A DNA stretch of 64,000 nt from Phenylobacterium aquaticum. GTDB taxonomy: Bacteria; Pseudomonadota; Alphaproteobacteria; Caulobacterales; Caulobacteraceae. The position numbers were made by a program, and so were the translations under genes. Position 1 is the first letter of the stretch. Every line of letters begins with the position of its first letter. Positions 26,543 to 36,929 of this stretch are shown piece after piece. The DNA lies in NCBI GenBank assembly GCA_947378305.1, contig CANCJJ010000005.1:62001-126000 (forward strand). The letters run 5' to 3'. A model generated the notes under the pieces. It did not search any database. It saw only the letters and a program-made list of their open reading frames with translations, and was not told where the DNA came from.

Positions 26543-26962
26543 ATGACTGAACGTACCTTCTCGATCATCAAGCCGGACGCGACCCGCCGTAACCTGACCG
26601 GCAAGATCAATGCCGTGATCGAAGGCGCAGGCCTTCGCATTGTTGCCCAGCGTCGCATCCATATGACCGAGGCCCAGGCGAAGACCTTTTATGAAGTGCA
26701 CAAGGAGCGTCCCTTTTACGGCGAGCTGGTTGAAACCATGACCTCAGCCCCGGTCGTTGTTCAGGTTCTGGAAGGCGACAATGCCATGGCGCGCTATCGG
26801 GAAATCATGGGCGCAACCAACCCCGAGCAAGCTGCCGACGGCACGATCCGCAAGCTCTTCGCTCTGAACGTGGGTGAAAACTCCGTCCATGGTTCGGACA
26901 GCGTCGAAAACGCAAAGATCGAGATCGCCCAGTTCTTTAAGGACGCCGACATAGTCGGCTAG
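26543..26962 (+). CDS. ndk: Nucleoside diphosphate kinase
   Basis: The 139-residue protein begins [23 protein letters not shown]; the phospho-histidine is His116 in [10 protein letters not shown]. It equalises nucleoside triphosphate pools via a ping-pong phosphotransfer. Length is as usual for the bacterial tetramer or hexamer. The start was placed at 26543, after 26 in-frame codons lacking homology. Its promoter appears to be TTGGCG-17-TATAAG. Two tandem hairpins follow the stop. Confidence 0.97.
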   Translation: MTERTFSIIKPDATRRNLTGKINAVIEGAGLRIVAQRRIHMTEAQAKTFYEVHKERPFYGELVETMTSAPVVVQVLEGDNAMARYREIMGATNPEQAADGTIRKLFALNVGENSVHGSDSVENAKIEIAQFFKDADIVG

Positions 26963-26970
26963 TCCTGCCT

Positions 26971-27028
26971 GACCCTGTCACCAGGGTCTTGAAGACCAAC
27001 ACCCTGGGCTGGCCTGAGGTCAGCCCAG
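26971..27028 (+). terminator. Tandem hairpins after ndk
   Basis: Two stems lie in tandem: 26971-26977 with 26982-26988 (seven pairs, TCAC loop) and 27004-27011 with 27021-27028 (eight pairs). T tracts are weak, so termination may be partial. Confidence 0.4.
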
Positions 27029-27065
27029 ACTTGTGTTCGGTGGCCGTCCAGGAGAGGTGCCGCGC

Positions 27066-28298
27066 ATGTATGATCTTCTGAAGGGGCTCCGGATCGTCGA
27101 AGGGGCCGCCTTTGTTGCGGGCCCCAGTTGCGGGCTCTACCTCGCCCAGCTTGGCGCTGAGGTGATCCGTTTTGATAATATCGGCGGCGGGCCAGATTTT
27201 CGACGCTGGCCCCTGAGTGGCGCGGGCGACAGCTATTATTGGGAAGGCCTGAACAAGGCTAAGAAGTCCGTGGCCCTGGACCTATCCCGCCCCGAGGGCC
27301 GTGAACTTGCCCAGCGACTTGCAACAGCTCCCGGTCCCGATGGCGGGATTTTCGTCACCAATTTCCCTGTTGCGGGGTTTCTTTCCTATGAGGCGCTTTC
27401 CGCACTCAGGCCGGACCTGATCTGCGCTCGTGTCATGGGCTGGGCAGATGGTGGTCCTGCAGTCGACTACACGATCAACAGTGCAGTCGGGATCCCCTTG
27501 ATTACCGGACATCCGGATGATCCGCGTCCCGTGAACCACGTCCTGCCCGCGTGGGACCTGCTCACGGGGGCTTATGCTGCCTTTGCCCTGGTCTCGGCCA
27601 TTCTTTCGCGACATCGAGATGGCAAGGGGCATGAGATCCGCATACCACTTTCAGATATAGCCGCGACATCCCTGGCCAATCTGGGCTTTCTGGCCGAGAC
27701 CGCCTTTGGGGCGGGGGATCGCCCGCGTATGGGGAATGATCTCTTTGGAGCCTTTGGCCGGGATTTCCTGACTGCTGACGGGACCCGCATCATGCTGGTT
27801 GCGATCACGCCCCGTCAGTGGGCCGGAATTCAACCCGTGCTCGGGATCGTCGATCAAATCGCCGCCCTGGAAGCCAGGCTGGGGGTCGACTTCGCAGCGG
27901 ACGAAGGTCTGCGGTTTGCCCATCGCGACCAGCTCTTCCCCATATTTGAGGCGGCCATGGCCCAGAAGGCCTTATCAGACCTCGTTCCGGTATTTGAGCG
28001 CCTGGGTGTTTGCTGGGGTCCCTATCAGCCGCTGAGCAAGGCGCTTCAAGATCCGCGCCTGTTTGCGGGCAATCCCGTCTTTTCAGACATCCGCCATCCG
28101 AGCGGCCAGACCTATTCCGCGCCGGGTTTTGCCGGCACCCTGCCCGGGATGGACCGTCAGCCTGTTCGTGCAGCAAGCCGTCTGGGTGAGCATACGGACG
28201 AAGTCTTGACGACGGTTCTGGGCATGTCAGACGGGGAAATTGCCAGACTTCACGACATGGGCATGATTGCGGGGCCAGGGAAAAATGAGCAAATATAA
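27066..28298 (+). CDS. CaiB/BaiF family CoA transferase
   Basis: The 410-residue protein is a family III CoA transferase: LKGLRIVEGAAFVAGPSCG, LAQLGAEVIRFDNIGGGPDFRRW and NKAKKSVALDLSRPEGRELA near residues 1-85 are characteristic. Family members move CoA between carboxylic acids such as formate/oxalate, carnitine, or succinyl/mesaconyl acids; the substrate is not readable. It runs into an enoyl-CoA hydratase that starts before its stop, suggesting a common acyl-CoA degradation role. The ATG at 27066 has AGGAG about 13 bases upstream. Confidence 0.88.
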   Translation: MYDLLKGLRIVEGAAFVAGPSCGLYLAQLGAEVIRFDNIGGGPDFRRWPLSGAGDSYYWEGLNKAKKSVALDLSRPEGRELAQRLATAPGPDGGIFVTNFPVAGFLSYEALSALRPDLICARVMGWADGGPAVDYTINSAVGIPLITGHPDDPRPVNHVLPAWDLLTGAYAAFALVSAILSRHRDGKGHEIRIPLSDIAATSLANLGFLAETAFGAGDRPRMGNDLFGAFGRDFLTADGTRIMLVAITPRQWAGIQPVLGIVDQIAALEARLGVDFAADEGLRFAHRDQLFPIFEAAMAQKALSDLVPVFERLGVCWGPYQPLSKALQDPRLFAGNPVFSDIRHPSGQTYSAPGFAGTLPGMDRQPVRAASRLGEHTDEVLTTVLGMSDGEIARLHDMGMIAGPGKNEQI

Positions 28299-29070
28299 TA
28301 CCCTAGATGTTTCAGAGCCCGCCTCCGGGGTCCGGTTGGTCACGCTCTCCAGACCGGCCCAGGCCAATGCCCTGTCAACGGAAATGGGACATGATCTTCT
28401 GGCGTTTTGGGGAAACCTATCCGCAGATGAGACGGTCCGGGTTGTGATCTTGACCGGTGAAGGGCGTTTCTTTTGTGCCGGAGCCGACCTCAAGGAACGT
28501 AATGGCATGTCGGATTCCGACTGGTCAGCCCAGCATGTCATGTTCGAGGCCATGATCCGCGCCCAGCTTGCCTGCCCGGTTCCCGTCATCGCCGCTATCA
28601 ATGGCGCGGCCATGGGGGGCGGTGCCGAAATGGCCCTGGCCTGTGACTTTGCCTGGGCAAGCGAGACTGCGAAAATTGGTCTGCCCGAAGCGAACCTGGG
28701 CATTATTCCAGGTCTGGGGGGAACGCAGCTGGTGACCCGGGCCGTCGGGGAACGGCGTGCCTCAGAATTGCTCCTCAGCGCCGCCCATATGACCGCGGCT
28801 GAGGCTTTGGAGATCGGCCTGATCAACCGGATCTGTGCACCGGACACCCTGATGGATGAGGTGATCGCCAAGGCGACCTTGATTGCTTCGAAAGCGCCCT
28901 TGGCCGTCCGCGCCTTAAAGGCCGTCATACACGGCGGTGCTGTCCTGCCGCTTGAGCAGGCCATGGCGCTTGAACTCGCCCACTACAACCAGCTGTTTAG
29001 GACCGAAGATCGCCGCGAGGGTGTCGCGGCGTTCAACGAGAAACGCCCGGCAGACTTCAAGGGGCGCTGA
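28285..29070 (+). CDS. Enoyl-CoA hydratase/isomerase family protein
   Basis: The 261-residue crotonase-fold protein has oxyanion-hole segments RFFCAGADLKER and GAAMGGGAEMALACDF and both catalytic glutamates (the AEMAL Glu and the PEANLGIIPGLGGTQ Glu). Retention of both indicates hydratase activity, possibly methylglutaconyl-CoA or short-chain enoyl-CoA. It starts 14 bases inside the CaiB-like gene, consistent with translational coupling. Convergent with purM, 34 bases apart. Confidence 0.87.
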   Translation: MSKYNTLDVSEPASGVRLVTLSRPAQANALSTEMGHDLLAFWGNLSADETVRVVILTGEGRFFCAGADLKERNGMSDSDWSAQHVMFEAMIRAQLACPVPVIAAINGAAMGGGAEMALACDFAWASETAKIGLPEANLGIIPGLGGTQLVTRAVGERRASELLLSAAHMTAAEALEIGLINRICAPDTLMDEVIAKATLIASKAPLAVRALKAVIHGGAVLPLEQAMALELAHYNQLFRTEDRREGVAAFNEKRPADFKGR

Positions 29071-29104
29071 TCCAACAAGGCTGGCGCTCGGTTCGGTCCG
29101 AGCT

Positions 29105-30124
29105 CTAGGCGAGCTGGCCGCAGACAAAGGCCTCTTCGCCGGCTTCGAGAAGCGCCTCCAGAGCCATGGGCGCGGCCTCCTGGGAAACGATCAGGATCAG
29201 GCCGATGCCGCAGTTAAAGGTGCGTCGCATTTCGGCATCCGTTATCCCGCCGACGTCCTGCAGCCAGGCGAAAATCTTGGGCTGGGGCCAGGCATTCCAG
29301 TCAAATTCGGCCTTGAGGGTCTCAGGGATCGCCCTTGGCGGATTCTCGATCAGGCCACCGCCCGTAATGTGGGCGCAGCCCTTGACGAGGCCTGCCTTGA
29401 GGAGGGGCAGGACAGACTTGATATAGATCCGCGTCGGGGCCATCAGCGCCTCAGCCAGGGTCATTTCGGGGGCAAAGGGAGCCGGGGCATCCCAGCTTAA
29501 GCCAGACCGTTCAACAACCCGCCGGATGAGCGAATAGCCATTGGAGTGGGGGCCAGATGATCCCAGACCGATAATCACGTCACCTGCCTGCTGGTCGGCC
29601 AGCCTTGGCAGGACGGCACCGCGCTCGACAGCCCCCACGGAAAATCCCGCGAGGTCATAGTCCCCTTCGGAATACATCCCTGGCATTTCTGCTGTTTCAC
29701 CGCCGACCAGGGCACAGCCTGCGAGGGTGCATCCGGCGGCGATACCGGCCACGACCCGGGCGGCCTCATCGACATCAAGTTTGCCGGTCGCAAAATAATC
29801 CAGAAACAGGAGCGGTTCAGCGCCCTGGGCAAGCAGGTCATTCACGCACATGCCCACGAGGTCGATCCCGACCGTGTCATGCCGACCCGTTTCAATCGCG
29901 ATTTTCAGCTTGGTGCCGACGCCATCGGTCGTTGAGACGAGCAGGGGGTCTGAGTAGCCAGCCGCCTTCAGGTCGAACAGGGCTCCGAAGCCGCCAAGGG
30001 CCGCATCTGCTCCAGGCCTGCGTGTGGCCTTGGCCAGTGGCTTGATCTTGTCGATCAGGGCATTGCCAGCGTCGATATTCACGCCAGCTTGCGCGTAGGT
30101 CAGGCCGTTCGGCGTCTGGGTCAT
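29105..30124 (-). CDS. purM: Phosphoribosylformylglycinamidine cyclo-ligase
   Basis: The 339-residue protein makes aminoimidazole ribotide in purine synthesis. [22 protein letters not shown] near the start, [25 protein letters not shown] and [12 protein letters not shown] are the PurM landmarks. Start at 30124 is an ATG in the divergent region shared with rnd. purC lies in the same window but 26 kb away. Confidence 0.96.
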   Translation of the reverse strand: MTQTPNGLTYAQAGVNIDAGNALIDKIKPLAKATRRPGADAALGGFGALFDLKAAGYSDPLLVSTTDGVGTKLKIAIETGRHDTVGIDLVGMCVNDLLAQGAEPLLFLDYFATGKLDVDEAARVVAGIAAGCTLAGCALVGGETAEMPGMYSEGDYDLAGFSVGAVERGAVLPRLADQQAGDVIIGLGSSGPHSNGYSLIRRVVERSGLSWDAPAPFAPEMTLAEALMAPTRIYIKSVLPLLKAGLVKGCAHITGGGLIENPPRAIPETLKAEFDWNAWPQPKIFAWLQDVGGITDAEMRRTFNCGIGLILIVSQEAAPMALEALLEAGEEAFVCGQLA

Positions 30125-30158
30125 GGGAGAAGAACCTTCAAGAATTTTTCGGCCGGGC

Positions 30159-30189
30159 TTGCAGACTCGGGCCTAGGCGGGGCTATAGC
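30159..30189 (+). promoter_or_regulatory. Candidate promoter giving leaderless rnd mRNA
   Basis: TTGCAG (30159-30164) and TATAGC (30184-30189) are 19 bases apart. Transcription would begin about six bases beyond TATAGC, which is at the rnd ATG (30196). No ribosome-binding site is visible before the ATG, in keeping with a leaderless transcript. Confidence 0.4.
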
Positions 30190-30195
30190 TAATCG

Positions 30196-31368
30196 ATGAC
30201 GCCGATTACAACCACTGCTGAACTTGTCGCCTTTTGCGAACGCATCAAAGGCCAGCCCTTTATCGCCGTGGACACAGAGTTCATGCGCGAGACAACCTAC
30301 TGGCCGAAGCTCTGCCTGATACAGGCCGCGACGCCGGTCGCCGAGGCGATTATAGATCCCTTGGCCGAGGGCATTGACCTCGAACCCTTCCTGGAAATCC
30401 TGCGGGATGAAACCATCGAAAAGGTGTTCCACGCGGCCCGCCAAGATGTTGAAATATTCAATAATCTCAAAGGTATGCCTCGTCCTTTGTTTGACACTCA
30501 GGTCGCTGGTATGGCCGCAGGTTTTGGCGAGCAAATCGCCTATGACGCTCTGGTCCGCCAGATGCTGAAGATCGAATTGGACAAGTCCAGCCGGTTCACG
30601 GACTGGGCTCGGCGCCCGCTTACCGATGCCCAGCTGACCTATGCCCTGGCAGATGTGACCCACCTTGCGACCTTGTTTCCGACCCTCAAGGCCCGGCTAG
30701 AAAAAGAAGGCCGGCTGGCCTGGGTTCATGATGAAATGCAGAATCTCTGCAATCCGGCGCTCTATGATGTCGAGCCGGACAATGCCTGGAAGCGACTCAA
30801 GCCGCGCAAGCACACGCCAAAATATCTGGCCGTCTATAAATCTGTTGCCGCTTGGCGGGAACGTACGGCCCAGCTTCGGGACCAGCCTCGCGGGCGGATC
30901 CTGAAGGATGACGCCATTGATGAACTGGCGAGCCAGGCTCCCACAGATGCCGCCCAACTCGATCGGATGCGGTCTGTCCCAAAGGGGTTTTCGGGTTCGC
31001 GGTTCGGGCCCGATTTGCTGGAGGCCATTCGCGAGGCCCTGAAAAATCCTGAGGCCCACGCGCCGGCCGTCGAGCGCAGCCGTCCTGTCAGCTCTCCCGC
31101 GGCGGGGGCTGTCGTTGAATTGTTGAAGGTGCTGCTGAAGGCGCGGGCAGAGGATGCCGGGATTGCCTCAAAGCTGATCGCCACAGTTTCCGATCTCGAA
31201 CTGATCGCCAATGATGACACTGCGGATACGCCGGCCCTGGTCGGCTGGAGACGTGAAGCCTTTGGTGAGGATGCCTTGAGGCTGAAGCGCGGGGAGTTGG
31301 CGCTGGTTTTGGACGGAACCCGTGTCCGGGTTGTTGAGGTCCGTCGCGCGCCTCGCCCGACTAGCTAG
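30196..31368 (+). CDS. rnd: Ribonuclease D
   Basis: The 390-residue protein has the DEDD exonuclease domain at residues 1-180: FIAVDTEFMRE, VFHAARQDVEIF and the YALADVTHL Tyr-Asp pair. A helical HRDC domain follows at about 205-285 and a C-terminal helical region remains. RNase D trims tRNA 3' ends. No Shine-Dalgarno site is seen before the ATG. Convergent with the next gene, with both stops inside a CTAGCTAG octamer. Confidence 0.94.
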   Translation: MTPITTTAELVAFCERIKGQPFIAVDTEFMRETTYWPKLCLIQAATPVAEAIIDPLAEGIDLEPFLEILRDETIEKVFHAARQDVEIFNNLKGMPRPLFDTQVAGMAAGFGEQIAYDALVRQMLKIELDKSSRFTDWARRPLTDAQLTYALADVTHLATLFPTLKARLEKEGRLAWVHDEMQNLCNPALYDVEPDNAWKRLKPRKHTPKYLAVYKSVAAWRERTAQLRDQPRGRILKDDAIDELASQAPTDAAQLDRMRSVPKGFSGSRFGPDLLEAIREALKNPEAHAPAVERSRPVSSPAAGAVVELLKVLLKARAEDAGIASKLIATVSDLELIANDDTADTPALVGWRREAFGEDALRLKRGELALVLDGTRVRVVEVRRAPRPTS

Positions 31369-32356
31369 CTGGAAGTCCAACCTCGTCGGGGCTGGCTTCA
31401 TTGGTCAGGGGTTGGTCGCCCAGATACCGCCGCAGATTGTCAATGAACTGAAGGTCTGCCCTGTCCTGGGTTCCCAGGCCGGAGTTTGAGGTGTGTGCGC
31501 TGACCCGGACCTTGGGGTGTGACCATAGCCAGTGGCCCTCAGGCAGGGGCTCAGTCTGGAACACGTCCAGGACGGCATGGGCGGGTTGATTGGACTCCAG
31601 GCCGACCCTCAGGGCATCTTCATCGACGAGACCACCCCGGCCGATATTGATCAGAATAGATCCCGGCTTAAGGGCCGAGAAAAAGGCTGCATCGGCCATG
31701 TCCTGGGTTTCGGGATTTAGCGCACAGGCCAGAACCACGACATCTGCCCTCGTGATCGCCTCAGATAGATCGGTCATTTGAACCACGTCGTCGGCTAGAT
31801 CCAGGGGCGCGAGATTGCGTCGCACTACCGTCAGGTGGACTCCGAAGGGTTTGATCCTCAGGGCAATCTCGTGACCAATGGCTCCATATCCAACCAGAAC
31901 CCAGCGGGTCTGACTGACTTCCTTGTGCGGTGTCGGGGCCCAGACGCCCTGGCTCTGGAGAGCCTTTTGCGTGTCGATCGGCAGGATCAGGCTCAGGGCA
32001 TGGCCCAGGACATATTCGGCTATGGTCACACCCTGGGCGGAGGATTTTGTGATCCGGACGCCCTTGCTCATGATTTGCTTGAAGACCGGGTTATCCAGAC
32101 CCGCATTGAAGGTCTGGAGCCATTTGACGTCCGGGCTCTTGAGCAGGGTTCCAATCAAGGTGGGCAGCAGGCCAGAGGTAAAGCCCTCCAGGGTGGACCA
32201 GACGATCTGCGGGTCTACATCTTCAGGAGATATGGCCCTGCCATTGCGCTGGAAGCTGCGGGGCTGATCTACAGTTACGATATCGAGGTCACCCACGAAG
32301 GGTGCAATGCGATCCTTGATGCGGTCATAGGCCGCGGCCGTCAGCAGAAGTTGCAT
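31361..32356 (-). CDS. D-2-hydroxyacid dehydrogenase family protein
   Basis: The 331-residue protein has the 2-hydroxyacid dehydrogenase layout: a small N-terminal substrate domain, NAD-binding VLVGYGAIGHEIALRI near residue 150-170, and catalytic Arg (INIGRGGLVDEDAL), Glu (VFQTEPLPEGH) and His (VRVSAHTSN). It would interconvert 2-keto and D-2-hydroxy acids; candidates are glyoxylate, hydroxypyruvate or others. GGAGAC lies before the ATG. Its stop overlaps the rnd stop. Confidence 0.85.
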   Translation of the reverse strand: MQLLLTAAAYDRIKDRIAPFVGDLDIVTVDQPRSFQRNGRAISPEDVDPQIVWSTLEGFTSGLLPTLIGTLLKSPDVKWLQTFNAGLDNPVFKQIMSKGVRITKSSAQGVTIAEYVLGHALSLILPIDTQKALQSQGVWAPTPHKEVSQTRWVLVGYGAIGHEIALRIKPFGVHLTVVRRNLAPLDLADDVVQMTDLSEAITRADVVVLACALNPETQDMADAAFFSALKPGSILINIGRGGLVDEDALRVGLESNQPAHAVLDVFQTEPLPEGHWLWSHPKVRVSAHTSNSGLGTQDRADLQFIDNLRRYLGDQPLTNEASPDEVGLPAS

Positions 32357-32379
32357 TCTTGTCTCCAGGAATGAGCGGA

Positions 32380-33888
32380 TCAGCCCAGTTGTAGTTTCAA
32401 CTTTAGCGCCTGGGCCAGCGAGGTCGCGCGTTTCACGGTCTGCTCGCCCAAGAGGATCGCTTCACGACCGGGGTCCGTCTTCAGCCGAAGATCCCCTTTG
32501 GATTGGTCCATATGGACATGGCCGAGGACAGTGCCATTGCGGCCTGCGATATCGCAGCCGAGACGTAGGGCGGTCCCCAGGGCCCGGGCCCGTTGGCGAC
32601 GTTCAGGGGACAAGATCCGGGAGATCGTCTCTGGCTCTGGGGTCAGGCTGGCGGAGGCATGGCGTGCAAAAATGGCTGAGGCCAGGAAGGCACGTTCGGC
32701 ATGGTTCATTCCAGCAATGGGGGCTCTCAAGGCCTTATCAAAGGCAAGATCTGCCCTGTGGTCCGGATGCAGGCGGGCTCCGAGATTTGCCAGTCGGCAG
32801 GCGGCGGCCTGCAAAATCCGGTCACGGACGCCGAAGAGGGGGGGCAAGGCGGAAAAGAGCGGGGAGACAAAACTCTCAAGCTCAACGCCCATGTCATCTG
32901 CAATCCCTTGATGAGCGGTCAGGGCCGCACAGCCTTCTACCAAGGGATCGCGATCGCGCTCAGCCTTTGACATGGATTCATAGAGCAGGCCCTCGCGCAG
33001 GCCGAAGGCCGACACAACAATGGTCTCCAGCCCCAGATGTTCGATGACCGAGCCCATGATCGCGGCTGCGTAGGGGAGGGTGTCGAAGCGCTTTTTGGAC
33101 AGGCCCTGAATACCCTCCAGGGAATTTCGAGATTGCCGGGCGACGAAGTTCGCCACTTCGAGGGCATCGGTACGACTGATCTCGTATTGGTGAGCGACGT
33201 GAAGGGGATAACCGCTCAGAGCCATATGCAGGAGGGCCAGGTTGCGCCACGCCCCGCCAACGGCGTGAAACTGCTTGGTTTGAAATTGTCTGGAAATCGG
33301 TGACAGGGCCCGGTCCGCAATTTTTCTGACTCGGTCAATGTCGATGGGGCCAGGGGCACCCAGGGCAAAGGGACCTAAGGGGAGGGATATCCCCTGTCCC
33401 CTGTCGTGCAGTTTTATGAGCTCCAGACTGGAGCCGCCCATGTCCCCGACGACACCTTCAGCATCGGCCTGGCCGGCGATGACACCCAGCGCTGCGTAGT
33501 GGGCTTCTTCCTCACCCGACAGGACCCTGACACTCAGACCGGTCTTGGTTTCGACGAGGCGCAGAAAGTCTTGGCCATCGGTCGCCTCCCGGACCGCCGC
33601 CGTGGCAACGACAAAAACATCCGAGGGGTTCCAGTCTTCGAGCAGGCCTTGATAGCGCCGCAAGGCATCTAGGGCTGTGGCGACGCCCTCGGGAGACAAC
33701 CTACCGGTGGTCGCTACGCCCTTACCGAGACCGGCCAGGGCTTTCTCATTATAGACCGTCCAAATGGCCCGCCCTTCAAGTTGGTAGGTGACCAGACGAA
33801 CGGAATTTGAGCCGATGTCGATAACGGCGGCCTGACGGATCGGAAGGCTGTGCAAGGACGTCACAAGGCTAGTCGCGTGTCGCCACAA
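32380..33888 (-). CDS. ppx: Exopolyphosphatase / pppGpp phosphohydrolase
   Basis: The protein, up to 502 residues, has the actin-like ATPase fold: [17 protein letters not shown] near residue 20, [16 protein letters not shown] near 145, and a C-terminal HD-like helical domain. Ppx degrades polyphosphate and may hydrolyse pppGpp. The TTG at 33888 has a GAGGG site nine bases upstream and overlaps ppk by 20 bases; a GTG at 33864 just after the ppk stop is an alternative. The ppk-ppx pairing is common. Confidence 0.9.
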   Translation of the reverse strand: MWRHATSLVTSLHSLPIRQAAVIDIGSNSVRLVTYQLEGRAIWTVYNEKALAGLGKGVATTGRLSPEGVATALDALRRYQGLLEDWNPSDVFVVATAAVREATDGQDFLRLVETKTGLSVRVLSGEEEAHYAALGVIAGQADAEGVVGDMGGSSLELIKLHDRGQGISLPLGPFALGAPGPIDIDRVRKIADRALSPISRQFQTKQFHAVGGAWRNLALLHMALSGYPLHVAHQYEISRTDALEVANFVARQSRNSLEGIQGLSKKRFDTLPYAAAIMGSVIEHLGLETIVVSAFGLREGLLYESMSKAERDRDPLVEGCAALTAHQGIADDMGVELESFVSPLFSALPPLFGVRDRILQAAACRLANLGARLHPDHRADLAFDKALRAPIAGMNHAERAFLASAIFARHASASLTPEPETISRILSPERRQRARALGTALRLGCDIAGRNGTVLGHVHMDQSKGDLRLKTDPGREAILLGEQTVKRATSLAQALKLKLQLG

Positions 33889-36076
33889 GATCGATGGCCC
33901 TCGGCATATCCCGGACCTTCTGCCCGCGACCGGAGAGGCTGGGATTGGTCATGAAGTACTCATGGGCGGAAAATGCACCGGGGTGGTTCCAGTTGGGGTC
34001 TCTGGAGAATTTTCCTTGGCTATCAAGGCTCCAGCTCTGGGCCTCATCCTTAAGATTGGCGACCATGATTTGTTTCAGCACCTGCTGATGCACCGTGGGG
34101 TTCTCGACCGGGGTCAGGGCCTCGACCCGCCGGTCGAGGTTACGCGGCATCCAGTCGGCCGACGAAATAAAGACCCGGGCCCGCGGCGACGGCATGGGCG
34201 AGCCATTCGCAAAGGCTACGATCCTTGCGTGTTCGAGAAACCGCCCGACGATGGATTTTACACGAATATTCTCGGACAGCCCCTTGAGTCCCGGCCGAAG
34301 GCAGCAGATTCCGCGAATGACGAGGTCAATTTCTACACCCGCTTGGCTCGCGCGATACAGGGCATCAATGATCTGGGGATCGACCAGGGAGTTCAGCTTA
34401 GCCCAGATCGCAGCGGGCTTGCCTGCGCGGGCATTGCTCACCTCATTGGCGATGAGTTCGAGCAGATCCGGCTTCATGGTCAGGGGCGAAAAGGACAGCT
34501 TTTCGAGGCGGTCCGGTCGCGCATATCCTGTGATGTAATTGAATAACCTCGCAGAATCCCGCGCCAGGGCGGGGTCGGAAGTAAACAAGGAAAGGTCCGT
34601 ATAGATGCGGGCCGTGACCGGGTGGTAGTTTCCGGTTCCGAAGTGGCAGTAGGTCCGCAGGACATCGCCTTCTTTCCGGACAACCATGGAAAGCTTGGCG
34701 TGTGTTTTGTATTCGACAAAGCCAAAGACGACATGGACCCCCGCGCGTTCAAGGTCGCGAGCCCATTTCAGATTGGCCTCTTCGTCAAACCGGGCCTTGA
34801 TTTCCACGAGGGCCGTTACGTTCTTCCCGTTCTCGGCCGCCTCGATCAGGGCGGCAACCACCGGGCTATCGGAAGACGTTCGATAAAGGGTTTGTTTGAT
34901 GGCCAGGACATTCGGGTCTCTGGCCGCCTGTCGCAGAAACTGCACCACCACGTCGAAGCTCTCAAAGGGGTGGTGAACCAGGATGTCCTTTTCACGGATC
35001 GCCGCAAAACAGTCGCCGGCATGGTCGCGGATGCGTTCCGGGAACCGGGGTTCAAAGGGCTTGAATTTCAGCTCGGGACGGTTTGCAGGAATAAGCTGGG
35101 ACAGCTGGTCGAGACCCAGAAGGCCTTCGATCTGGATGATGTCGTCAGGTTCGGCGTGCAGGTTGTGGCAGATGAAATCCTGCAACTCCTCGGGCATGGT
35201 CGATTCAATCTCGACCCTCACGACCGAGCCAAGCCGCCTTTGCTTCAGGCGAACCTCGAACTCGCGAACGAGGTCTTCGGCTTCTTCCTCAATCTCGACG
35301 TCCGAGTCGCGAATGACCCGGAACACACCCAGACCTTCAAGTTCGCAACCTGGAAAGAGGCGGCCGAGGGAGAGGGTGACCAGACCTTCAAGGCTAATGA
35401 ACCGGCGGACGGTCGCCTTCCGTCGCGGGGCGTGACTGGGAACCTCCCAGAACCGCGCAACCTGGGCGGGGATGGGGACGAGGGCAAAGAGGTCCTTGCC
35501 TTCGGCATTGTGTCTCAGCTTCAAGACAAGCGAGAAGCTTAGGTTTGGAATGAAGGGAAAGGGATGGGCCGGATCGATGGCCAGCGGCGTCAGGATAGGG
35601 AACACCTTGGCCAGGAACTGGTCTTCCAGGGCTTGTTTTTCCGTGGGCGTGACCTGGTCTGGCGAAATCAGATTGAGCCCCTGACCCGACATTTCCTTGG
35701 AGATGTCACGCCAACGGGTCTGTTGCTGACGCATGAGTTCCGCTGCATCGGCATTGACCCTGTCCAGCTGCTCCGAAGCCGCCAGGCCATCCTGGCTTAG
35801 GACGCGGACGCCTTCCCGGACCTGGGCCTTCAGGCCGGCGACCCTGACCATATAAAACTCGTCAAGATTGTGCGCGCAGATTGAGAGAAATCTCAGTCGT
35901 TCCAGCAAGGGATGCCGGGGATTTTTGCTCTCATCCAGGACTCGCTTGTTGAAGGCCAGCCAAGACAATTCCCGGTTGAAAAACCGCTTGGGCGAGCGCA
36001 GCAAGTCTTCATCAAGATAAAGGTCCGGCACCAGGGTTCCAGCCGCATTTATCTCGTGATCCGGGTCGGCCAACAT
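33869..36076 (-). CDS. ppk: Polyphosphate kinase 1
   Basis: The 735-residue protein has the four PPK1 regions: [16 protein letters not shown] near residues 32-47, the beta-rich middle, and the phospholipase-D-like catalytic halves. The autophosphorylated histidine lies in [20 protein letters not shown] at about residue 460. It makes polyphosphate from ATP and shares an operon with ppx and, upstream, hdaA. The ATG lies 62 bases after the hdaA stop, on the same strand. Confidence 0.96.
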   Translation of the reverse strand: MLADPDHEINAAGTLVPDLYLDEDLLRSPKRFFNRELSWLAFNKRVLDESKNPRHPLLERLRFLSICAHNLDEFYMVRVAGLKAQVREGVRVLSQDGLAASEQLDRVNADAAELMRQQQTRWRDISKEMSGQGLNLISPDQVTPTEKQALEDQFLAKVFPILTPLAIDPAHPFPFIPNLSFSLVLKLRHNAEGKDLFALVPIPAQVARFWEVPSHAPRRKATVRRFISLEGLVTLSLGRLFPGCELEGLGVFRVIRDSDVEIEEEAEDLVREFEVRLKQRRLGSVVRVEIESTMPEELQDFICHNLHAEPDDIIQIEGLLGLDQLSQLIPANRPELKFKPFEPRFPERIRDHAGDCFAAIREKDILVHHPFESFDVVVQFLRQAARDPNVLAIKQTLYRTSSDSPVVAALIEAAENGKNVTALVEIKARFDEEANLKWARDLERAGVHVVFGFVEYKTHAKLSMVVRKEGDVLRTYCHFGTGNYHPVTARIYTDLSLFTSDPALARDSARLFNYITGYARPDRLEKLSFSPLTMKPDLLELIANEVSNARAGKPAAIWAKLNSLVDPQIIDALYRASQAGVEIDLVIRGICCLRPGLKGLSENIRVKSIVGRFLEHARIVAFANGSPMPSPRARVFISSADWMPRNLDRRVEALTPVENPTVHQQVLKQIMVANLKDEAQSWSLDSQGKFSRDPNWNHPGAFSAHEYFMTNPSLSGRGQKVRDMPRAIDLVATRD

Positions 36077-36138
36077 GTCCTAGAGCTCCAGAAGTCATGT
36101 CGGTTTATCATTCCACCGACCCGAGGCCAAGGTGGCGT

Positions 36139-36810
36139 TCACTCCGCCAGCAGGTCGGGCTGGTCGGGCTCATCTCCAAGGATTTGTCTGGCCAGGGCCC
36201 GGGTTACGGGGCGATCCAGGCCGTCAGCGACCTCGTCCAAGCGCTCAACGATCCATCGGGCGGCGAGGATAGATCGGTCAATGCGATTGACCAGATAGGG
36301 GTAGATTTCCGGGGCCGGGTTCATCCCCCTCGCCAGGAAAAAAGATCTGAGTACCCCCTCAAGGACCAGATCGTCGGGCGGGCTCAGTTCAACAAACTGC
36401 AGGGCTCTGAGGCGGGAGACCAGGTCCGGCAAGGTCGTCGACCAGCTGACCGGGGGCGTTCGAGCGGTCAGCAGCAGGCCTGCGCCCTCGTGTCCGGCCA
36501 GGTTAATGAGATGGAACAGGGATTCAGGATCAAAGCCCTGATCCACGTCCTCTATCACGACAGGTCGCCCTGCGGCCCGGGTCAGGTCTGGAGCCATAGG
36601 ATTGAGAAATTCGGCAAGAGTCTGCTTGGACCAGTCTCGAGCAAGGTGAGACTTGCCGCTGCCCTCTGGACCATACAGGACAAGGCAGCCGCCATGCCAG
36701 TCTGCCCAGTTTGCCAGCCGGTTACGGGCAGTTGCATTGGACGGACCCTGAACAAAGGGGCTGTGGGTCTCAAACACCGGCCGCCAGAGATCGAGTCGGA
36801 GCTGGGTCAT
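36139..36810 (-). CDS. hdaA: DnaA regulatory inactivator HdaA
   Basis: The 223-residue protein resembles DnaA domain III without the DNA-binding domain IV. It starts MTQLRLDL, a QLxLxL beta-clamp-binding motif. Walker A GPEGSGKSH is near residue 48, Walker B VVIEDVDQ near 85, and an AAA+ helical lid follows. HdaA with the clamp stimulates ATP hydrolysis by DnaA and limits re-initiation, as shown in Caulobacter. It lies upstream of ppk on the same strand, a layout seen in other alphaproteobacteria. Confidence 0.88.
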   Translation of the reverse strand: MTQLRLDLWRPVFETHSPFVQGPSNATARNRLANWADWHGGCLVLYGPEGSGKSHLARDWSKQTLAEFLNPMAPDLTRAAGRPVVIEDVDQGFDPESLFHLINLAGHEGAGLLLTARTPPVSWSTTLPDLVSRLRALQFVELSPPDDLVLEGVLRSFFLARGMNPAPEIYPYLVNRIDRSILAARWIVERLDEVADGLDRPVTRALARQILGDEPDQPDLLAE

Positions 36811-36929
36811 GTCAGGGGTTTTGGGTTTGTAAAATGATCACCCTCGGTCTCTAGCCTGCGACCCGATTGAGGTCGATGGCCGCCCGGGGTCAGGTTGGGG
36901 ATAGACGCAGCAGAAGTGTTGATGGTGCG

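Noticed and set aside
34622..35542. A 306-codon open frame antisense to ppk
   Set aside because: It lies wholly within the highly conserved ppk, and shows no family features.
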